Assembly: GCA_001295935.1 (NCBI GenBank)
Contig: LJHX01000087.1
Coordinates: 1 to 51,296 of the forward strand
Origin: an alpha proteobacterium AAP81b
GTDB taxonomy: Bacteria; Pseudomonadota; Alphaproteobacteria; Sphingomonadales; Sphingomonadaceae
Direction: 5' to 3'
Length of the DNA stretch: 51,296 nt
Shown here in pieces: positions 44,239-51,296 of this stretch. How positions within the stretch are numbered: the stretch's first letter is position 1; each line of letters begins with the position of its first letter. Below the pieces are notes generated by a model. It was not told the origin of the DNA. It worked only from the letters and a program-made list of their open reading frames with translations, and ran no database searches. The translations under genes and the position numbers were made by a program.

Positions 44239-45045
44239 TCAGTGCGCCGTCCAGCCGCCGTCGATAACCAGCTCGCTGCCGGTCATGTAACGCGACTCGT
44301 CCGACGCCAGGAAGATGATGCCATCGGCAATGTCCTGCGGCTGGCCGGGAAAGCCGAGCGGTGCCGCGGCGCCGAGCAGCGCCGGATCGATGGCATTCTG
44401 CCCCGCCGGCAGGCCGAGGCCGGCGGCGAGCACGCCCGAATCGTCGATCTTGGTCCAGATCGGCGTATCGATGATGCCGGGATGAACGCTGTTGCAGCGG
44501 ATGCCGTCGGCGGCGCATTCGATGGCGACGGCCTTGGTGAACAAGCGCACCGCGCCCTTGGTGGCGCAATAACCCGACAGCCCGGCTGACCCGGTCAAGC
44601 CGGCCACCGACGAGATGTTGACGATCGAGCCACCACGATAGCCGGCCTTGGCGAGCTTCATCGCCGGGATGGCGTGCTTGCAGCCGAGGAAGACGCCGGT
44701 GACGTTGATGGCGAGCTGGCGGTTCCAGGCGGCCAGCGTCATCTCGGTGACCGCGGCGCCGTCGCCGATGCCGGCGTTGTTGACGAGGACGTCGAGCCGG
44801 CCATGCTTCACCACGACTTCGGCGACGAGCTCGGCCCAGCGCGGTTCCTCGACGACATCCTGGCGGGCAAACCAGGCACTGCCGCCGGCGGCGGTGATCT
44901 CGGCGACCGCCGACTCGCCGCCGGCGCTGTCGATATCGGTCAGCAACACCGCGGCGCCTTCGCGCGCGCAGGCGATCGCCGCGGCGCGGCCGATGCCGCT
45001 CGCCGCGCCGGTGACGATCGCCACCCGTCCATCCAGTCGCTTCAT
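44239..45045 (-). CDS. SDR family NAD(P)-dependent oxidoreductase
   Basis: A 268-residue classical short-chain dehydrogenase. The cofactor motif is VTGAASGIGRAAA with LLTDID giving an acidic residue that favours NAD. NNAG is at LDVLVNNAGIGD. The catalytic Ser, Tyr and Lys lie in NISSVAGL and SGYCATKGAV, and HPGIIDTP and DGGWTAH end the fold. GGGGAGG precedes the ATG at 45045. The substrate is unknown. It is convergent with SURF1, 19 nt apart. Confidence 0.93.
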   Translation of the reverse strand: MKRLDGRVAIVTGAASGIGRAAAIACAREGAAVLLTDIDSAGGESAVAEITAAGGSAWFARQDVVEEPRWAELVAEVVVKHGRLDVLVNNAGIGDGAAVTEMTLAAWNRQLAINVTGVFLGCKHAIPAMKLAKAGYRGGSIVNISSVAGLTGSAGLSGYCATKGAVRLFTKAVAIECAADGIRCNSVHPGIIDTPIWTKIDDSGVLAAGLGLPAGQNAIDPALLGAAAPLGFPGQPQDIADGIIFLASDESRYMTGSELVIDGGWTAH

Positions 45046-45142
45046 GCCAGCCTCCCCGTTCGCGCCGGATCTGCGCCGGCATCGTGGCAAGACGCTGCCC
45101 CGCCGACGCGCGCCAGCAAAGCCCTGCAATAGGGCAGGCGGA

Positions 45143-45541
45143 TCAGAAGATGAGCTTGGCGACGCCGCCCCACAGCCCGGCGACGAGCAGCACCATGGTC
45201 GGCAGCAGGGTGATCATGAAGCCGGCGCTGCGCTTGGCGGGATCGCCATAATAGGCCTGGGCATAGACGATGCGGCCGATCGACCAGATCAGCGCCAGGC
45301 CGCCGGTAATCTGATCGCCGAGCACCGGCGCCGCCAGTGCGACACCCGGCAGGAACAGCGCCAGCTGCTCGAGGGTGTTCATCTGGACGCGGTAGCGTTT
45401 GTCGAACTCGGGATGTCCGCTCGATGCCGGGGCCGGGCAATTATAGGTGGCACGCGCCTTGCCGGCGACCGCCGACACGCCGAAATAGACGAACAACGCC
45501 ACGACGACAGCGATCGTCGTCAATGGATAGGCGGCGAGCAT
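45143..45541 (-). CDS. MAPEG family membrane protein
   Basis: A 132-residue protein with about four membrane helices. The MAPEG pattern includes FDKRYRVQMNTLEQLALFLP, in which the Arg, Asn and Glu of the glutathione-site helix are visible, and GRIVYAQAYYGDPAKRSAGF. Eukaryotic relatives are glutathione transferases and eicosanoid enzymes; the bacterial role is usually undefined. Its ATG at 45541 shares the CATG tetranucleotide with a potential ATG of the divergent M23 gene. Confidence 0.88.
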   Translation of the reverse strand: MLAAYPLTTIAVVVALFVYFGVSAVAGKARATYNCPAPASSGHPEFDKRYRVQMNTLEQLALFLPGVALAAPVLGDQITGGLALIWSIGRIVYAQAYYGDPAKRSAGFMITLLPTMVLLVAGLWGGVAKLIF

Positions 45542-46571
45542 GGTGTTTCCCCCAGGAATTGTGTCCCGCTCAAAACTTAGGCTGGCGGCGCGGGGCGCGC
45601 AAGCCGCGGCGCTCGGCGCACTGCTGCTTGGCGCCGCGCCGCTGCCGGGCGATGCCGCGCCGCCGCTGGCACTGCCGCTCGTCTGCACGATCGGCAAGGA
45701 TTGCTGGGTGCAGAACTGGCCCGATGCCGACAAGGGGCCGGGCGTCGCCGATTTCGCCTGTGGCGCGCGCAGCTATGACGGCCATGACGGCACCGATTTC
45801 CGCATCGCCAGCGTCGCCGCCCAGCGTGCCGGCGTCGCGGTGCTCGCCGCCGCCCCTGGCACGGTGCTGCGCGTCCGCGACGGCGAGCCCGACCGGCTGC
45901 TCGCCGAAGGCGAACGCCCGGCGCCGGGGCGCGATTGCGGCAACGGCGTTCTTGTCGACCTGGGCAGCGGCTGGCAGGCGCAATATTGCCATATGGCGCA
46001 GGGCAGCGTCGCGGTCCGCCCTGGACAGTCGGTCGCCACCGGCGCGGCGCTCGGCAAGGTCGGGCTGTCGGGCGCCACCGCCTTTCCCCATGTCCATCTG
46101 ACCTTGCGCAAGGACGGCGCCGCCATCGACCCGGCGGCGTTCGGCGCCGTCCCCGGCCAGTGCCGCAGCGGTCAATCGCTGTGGGCGCCGGCGAGCGGGG
46201 TGCGCTACCGCGAGGGCGACGTCATCGCCGCGGGGTTCACCACCGCGCCGCCAAGCGTTGCCGACACGGTGGACCGGGGCGACGCCCTGCCCCGCCCCGA
46301 TGCCGCGGCGCCGGCGATCGTCGCCTATGTCCTCGCCATCGGGCTGGCAGCGGGGGACGTCCAGACGCTGGTGCTGACCGCCCCCGACGGCAGCGAGATC
46401 GCCCGCAACACCGCGCCGCCCCTGGCGCGGGCGCGGGCCCAGCAATTGCTCTTCGCCGGGCGGCGACGCCCCGCCACCGGCTGGCCGGCGCGGCTGGGAG
46501 CGCGCTACCGCGTCGAACGCCGCGGCGCCGTTGCCATCGATTGGCGCTTCGAAATCACGCTGTCGGGCTGA
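45540..46571 (+). CDS. M23 family metallopeptidase (LytM-type), exported
   Basis: A 343-residue putative murein hydrolase. An N-terminal hydrophobic stretch (GAQAAALGALLLGAAPLPGDA) suggests export. The zinc site is complete: SYDGHDGTDFR (His82 and Asp86), then QYCHMAQGS and FPHVHLTL (HxH). A C-terminal region of ~120 residues of unknown fold follows. ATG at 45540 overlaps the divergent MAPEG start by 2 nt, so the true start may be the in-frame GTG at 45561, which has AGGA 3 nt upstream. Confidence 0.86.
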   Translation: MVFPPGIVSRSKLRLAARGAQAAALGALLLGAAPLPGDAAPPLALPLVCTIGKDCWVQNWPDADKGPGVADFACGARSYDGHDGTDFRIASVAAQRAGVAVLAAAPGTVLRVRDGEPDRLLAEGERPAPGRDCGNGVLVDLGSGWQAQYCHMAQGSVAVRPGQSVATGAALGKVGLSGATAFPHVHLTLRKDGAAIDPAAFGAVPGQCRSGQSLWAPASGVRYREGDVIAAGFTTAPPSVADTVDRGDALPRPDAAAPAIVAYVLAIGLAAGDVQTLVLTAPDGSEIARNTAPPLARARAQQLLFAGRRRPATGWPARLGARYRVERRGAVAIDWRFEITLSG

Positions 46572-46612
46572 GCCCTGCCAGGGCGGGCCGGCGGCGCCGG
46601 CAGGGGTGATCT

Positions 46613-46699
46613 GGTGCGGTCAAGAAGACTCGAACTTCCACGGCCTTTCGGCCACAACGACCTCAACGTTGCGCGTCTACCAGTTCCGCCATGACCGCA
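46613..46699 (-). tRNA. tRNA-Leu(GAG)
   Basis: An 87-nt class II tRNA on the minus strand. The acceptor stem GCGGTCA / TGACCGC, discriminator A and encoded CCA are present. The anticodon stem-loop is CAACG-TTGAGGT-CGTTG, with anticodon GAG reading CUU/CUC leucine codons. A variable arm GGCCGAAAGGCC and T-arm with GTTCGAGTC are visible. Confidence 0.95.
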
Positions 46700-46775
46700 C
46701 GATCAGGTGTCCGGGGGCAGGCCCCGTCCGGCAGGAGCGGGCGATTAGCAGAGCCCGCCGCGCCGCGCAATGGCA

Positions 46776-47684
46776 CTACTTCACCTTGTCGGGGCCCTGT
46801 CGGGGACACGGCGCATTGGCGATGTGCGCGGGCACATCGGTGATGACGTTGCCGCAGAAGCGCCCCGCCGATTCGACCAGTCGGACGTTGGCCTTGAACT
46901 TGGCGCCGGGCAGTTTCGCGGCCTTGTTGCCGACAACGGTGCAATCCTCGCAATCGATCAGGCTGATCGCCGCCGGATAGGCGATGTTGATGGTGTTGCC
47001 GGTCACCACGACGCGGGCATAGCCCTGGCCGCGCGGCCCGAAGAAATTGATGCCCTGAGTCTCACCTTCGATGACATTGTCGCGAATGATGATGTCGGTC
47101 ATCCGCGGGTTGGTCTTGGTCGTCCACAGCTGGATCGCGTCGGGGTGGTCGCCATCCTTCCAGGTGCCGTCGGCTTTGCTGCCGGTCGCCTTGACGGGCG
47201 TGAAGTCGGTGAAGCGATTGCCTTCGACCAGCACGTCGCTGGAGCCGGCGATGTTGATGCCGTCGATGCGCAGGCCGGTGAAGACGCTGCGGCGAACGGT
47301 GATGGCGCGGCTGTCCGAGACGACGATGGCGCGCGCGGCGCCGGAACAGGCAATATTCTCGAAGGCGATCCGGGTGCTCTCGCGGACGTTAACGCAATAG
47401 CCGGCGAAGCTGGCGCCGGCGGTGCCGCCTTCGGCAACGAGATTGCCGTTCTTCCAGATGATGCCGCTGCTCTTCCAGATACGCAGGCCGCGGACCCGCG
47501 CCACGCGGGCGTCGATCGTCACCGGCGGGTCGAAGCGCTGGCCCATGATGGCCAGCGGGCCGGTGTCACCGGCAGCGAGCGTCACCGTCTTGCCCGGCGC
47601 CAGCCCGGCGATCGGCGCGCCGACCTTGTTCGATTCGAAATAGCCGAGAAAGCCGGGGGCCAGGGCAAGCAGGATGGGAATCAT
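46776..47684 (-). CDS. Right-handed beta-helix (pectate-lyase-like) protein
   Basis: A 302-residue protein with repeated short strands such as TRIAFENIACSG, RAITVRRSVFTG, SDVLVEGNRFTDF and TDIIIRDNVIEG, each about 22 residues apart, the pattern of parallel beta-helix repeats. A weak N-terminal hydrophobic segment (MIPILLALAPGFLGYF) may be a signal peptide or anchor. WTTKTNP and DHPDAIQLW resemble polysaccharide-acting relatives, but no catalytic set could be assigned. The ATG at 47684 was preferred over 47756 because it begins the hydrophobic segment. Confidence 0.75.
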   Translation of the reverse strand: MIPILLALAPGFLGYFESNKVGAPIAGLAPGKTVTLAAGDTGPLAIMGQRFDPPVTIDARVARVRGLRIWKSSGIIWKNGNLVAEGGTAGASFAGYCVNVRESTRIAFENIACSGAARAIVVSDSRAITVRRSVFTGLRIDGINIAGSSDVLVEGNRFTDFTPVKATGSKADGTWKDGDHPDAIQLWTTKTNPRMTDIIIRDNVIEGETQGINFFGPRGQGYARVVVTGNTINIAYPAAISLIDCEDCTVVGNKAAKLPGAKFKANVRLVESAGRFCGNVITDVPAHIANAPCPRQGPDKVK

Positions 47685-47774
47685 GCCGCCCCCAAGGCAC
47701 CAAAGCGGCGCGTGAGGCAAAGGCTTTTCGGCAAGGAAACCCCGCCGGCGGGCCAAACCGCCGGCGGCGCAAGG

Positions 47775-48995
47775 TCAATTGTAGCGGCGCAGCTCGTTCT
47801 TGGCGATCGCCTGGCGATGGACCTCGTCGGGGCCATCGGCCAGCCGCAGGGTGCGCTGCTGGGCATAGCCCGAAGCCAGGCCATAATCCTGGCAGACGCC
47901 GCCGCCGCCATGCGCCTGGATGGCGTGATCGTGAATGAGGCAGCTCATGTTGGGGCCGACGACCTTGATCATGGCGATCTCGTTGGCCGCGGCCTTGTTG
48001 CCGACAGTGTCCATCATATAGGCGGCCTTGAGGGTCAGCAGCCGCGATTGCTCGATGGCGATGCGCGAATCGGCGATGCGCTCGTGCCACAGGCTGTGCT
48101 CGCTGATCGGCTTGCCGAAAGCCACGCGAGATTTCAGACGTTTGACCATCTTTTCGAGCGCGCGCTCCGCCGCCCCGATGCTGCGCATGCAATGGTGGAT
48201 GCGGCCCGGGCCGAGGCGCCCCTGGGCGATCTCGAAGCCCTTGCCTTCGCCAAGGATCATGTTCTCGGCGGGCACGCGGACATTGTCGAGGATGACCTCG
48301 AAATGGCCGTGCGGCGCGTCGTCATAACCGAAGACACTCAGCGGCCGGACCTTGGTGATGCCGGGCGTGTCGAGCGGCACGAGGATCTGGCTCTGCTGGC
48401 TGTGGCGCGGCGCGCTGGGATCGGTCTTGCCCATGACGATGGCGATCTTGCAGCGCGGGTCGCCGACGCCCGACGACCACCATTTGCGGCCGTTGATGAC
48501 ATAGGAATCGCCGTCGCGGGTGATCGACGTCTCGATGTTGGTGGCGTCCGACGAAGCGACGGCGGGTTCGGTCATCAGAAAGGCCGAGCGGATTTCGCCG
48601 GCCATCAGCGGCCGCAGCCACTGCGCCTTCTGCGCCTCGCTGCCATAGGTGCGCAGCACTTCCATGTTGCCGGTATCGGGGGCGGAGCAGTTGAACACCT
48701 CGCTCGACCAGCCGACACGGCCCATTTCCTCGGCGAGCGGCGCATATTCGAGGTTGGTGAGGCCGGGGCCCTGCCACTCGCCGGTATCGTGATCGCTGAT
48801 GTTGAGGAACAGGTTCCACAGCCCGGCCTCGCGAGCTTTCGGCTTGAGCTCCTCGATGACCTCGAGCACCTTCCAGCGGTTGCCCTCGGCGACTTCATGC
48901 TCGTAGCGCGCTTCGTTGGGATAGACATGCTCGTCCATGAAGGCGCGGACGCGCTCGACGAGCGCCTTGGTCTTGGCGGAATATTCGAAGATCAT
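47775..48995 (-). CDS. Acyl-CoA dehydrogenase family protein
   Basis: A 406-residue FAD enzyme. Motifs: [20 protein letters not shown], the flavin site [61 protein letters not shown], and [21 protein letters not shown] near the end. These fit the ACAD10/11-like long-chain or branched-chain group. It introduces a double bond into acyl-CoA in beta-oxidation. AGGAG stands before the ATG at 48995. The residues encoded upstream (a glycine run) are not part of the protein. Confidence 0.92.
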   Translation of the reverse strand: MIFEYSAKTKALVERVRAFMDEHVYPNEARYEHEVAEGNRWKVLEVIEELKPKAREAGLWNLFLNISDHDTGEWQGPGLTNLEYAPLAEEMGRVGWSSEVFNCSAPDTGNMEVLRTYGSEAQKAQWLRPLMAGEIRSAFLMTEPAVASSDATNIETSITRDGDSYVINGRKWWSSGVGDPRCKIAIVMGKTDPSAPRHSQQSQILVPLDTPGITKVRPLSVFGYDDAPHGHFEVILDNVRVPAENMILGEGKGFEIAQGRLGPGRIHHCMRSIGAAERALEKMVKRLKSRVAFGKPISEHSLWHERIADSRIAIEQSRLLTLKAAYMMDTVGNKAAANEIAMIKVVGPNMSCLIHDHAIQAHGGGGVCQDYGLASGYAQQRTLRLADGPDEVHRQAIAKNELRRYN

Positions 48996-49097
48996 CGATC
49001 GGCTCCTGATACTGGTCGCGCCGGGTTCTAGGCCGCCGCCGCCGCCGCCGCCACCCGGCAACATGGGCAGTAGGGACTTCTCCGGAAGCCCAGCGAA

Positions 49098-49892
<795 letters not shown>

Positions 49893-49962
49893 GGACGCAC
49901 TCTATGGTGTTGCGCGCCCGCCGAAAAGGGCCGGTTGTCGTGGTTTCGGTGTCGCCTGGCGC

Positions 49963-49991
49963 TTGCCTCGCCCGCCGGCTTGGCGGATAGC
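49963..49991 (+). promoter_or_regulatory. Candidate serS promoter
   Basis: TTGCCT (49963-49968), 17 nt and GATAGC (49986-49991), only 6 nt before the serS ATG, which implies a very short or absent leader. The -10 is weak. Confidence 0.3.
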
Positions 49992-49997
49992 GCCGCC

Positions 49998-51275
<1,278 letters not shown>

Positions 51276-51280
51276 CGGCT

Positions 51281-51296
51281 CCCCCCCCCCCCCCCC
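51281..51296. other. Terminal poly-C run, probable assembly artefact
   Basis: Sixteen consecutive C close the window, 5 nt after the serS stop. No biological role is visible. A homopolymer at a sequence end is typical of read artefacts. Confidence 0.6.

Overview
The window is about 51 kb of GC-rich, densely coded bacterial chromosome. It reads as an alphaproteobacterium, most likely a sphingomonad (Sphingomonadales). The evidence is a two-piece, circularly permuted tmRNA gene next to an alpha-type SspB adaptor, short operon overlaps, a TonB-dependent receptor, an aa3-type oxidase cluster in alphaproteobacterial order, a DUF4893 protein and several families of intergenic palindromes. No rRNA, phage, CRISPR array or classical insertion sequence was seen.

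Layout. (1) 1-7149, minus strand: an unusual operon with a vWA-like lipoprotein, a four-helix membrane protein, a tubulin/FtsZ-like protein, a 1167-residue protein whose C-terminal half is Hsp70/actin-like, and the first 16 codons of a fifth gene cut by the window edge. (2) 7300-10204, minus strand: a dicarboxylate/amino-acid symporter, an isoprenylcysteine-methyltransferase-like membrane protein and an NmrA-type NAD(P)-binding protein, the last divergent from a TetR regulator with a 22-bp palindromic operator candidate between them. (3) 10896-16939: a TonB-dependent receptor divergent from an M20 peptidase plus Rieske oxygenase pair, then an orphan Phd-type antitoxin, a complex palindrome and a cupin. 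(4) 17156-25690: rpoB and rpoC with a clear terminator. The genes are not preceded by rplJL and are separated from each other by a palindromic doublet. (5) 25880-32615: a GT4 glycosyltransferase, ssrA, sspB, fumC, gmk, a DUF4893 protein, an M20D amidohydrolase and DUF2061. (6) 32689-37798: aldehyde dehydrogenase, a DUF559 endonuclease gene lying between two ~55-60 bp inverted repeats, nitronate monooxygenase, a DsrE-like protein, a broken coiled-coil gene, an orphan [2Fe-2S] subunit and a dienoyl-CoA-isomerase-type crotonase. (7) 37928-44219: cytochrome c oxidase structural and assembly genes ctaC-ctaD-ctaB-small ORF-ctaG-ctaE-DUF983-SURF1. (8) 44239-51275: SDR, MAPEG, M23 peptidase, tRNA-Leu(GAG), beta-helix protein, acyl-CoA dehydrogenase, a zinc-ribbon membrane protein and serS. 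The window ends in 16 consecutive C, which looks like an assembly or sequencing artefact.

Two parts deserve most attention. The first is the vWA / membrane / tubulin-like / actin-like operon at the left edge, which looks like a multi-component cytoskeletal or membrane-associated machine of unknown role. The second is the DUF559 nuclease gene bounded by inverted repeats. A closely related doublet with no gene inside sits between rpoB and rpoC, which suggests an autonomous / non-autonomous pair of a small REPIN-like mobile element. All functional statements come from reading motifs by eye; no database search was run.
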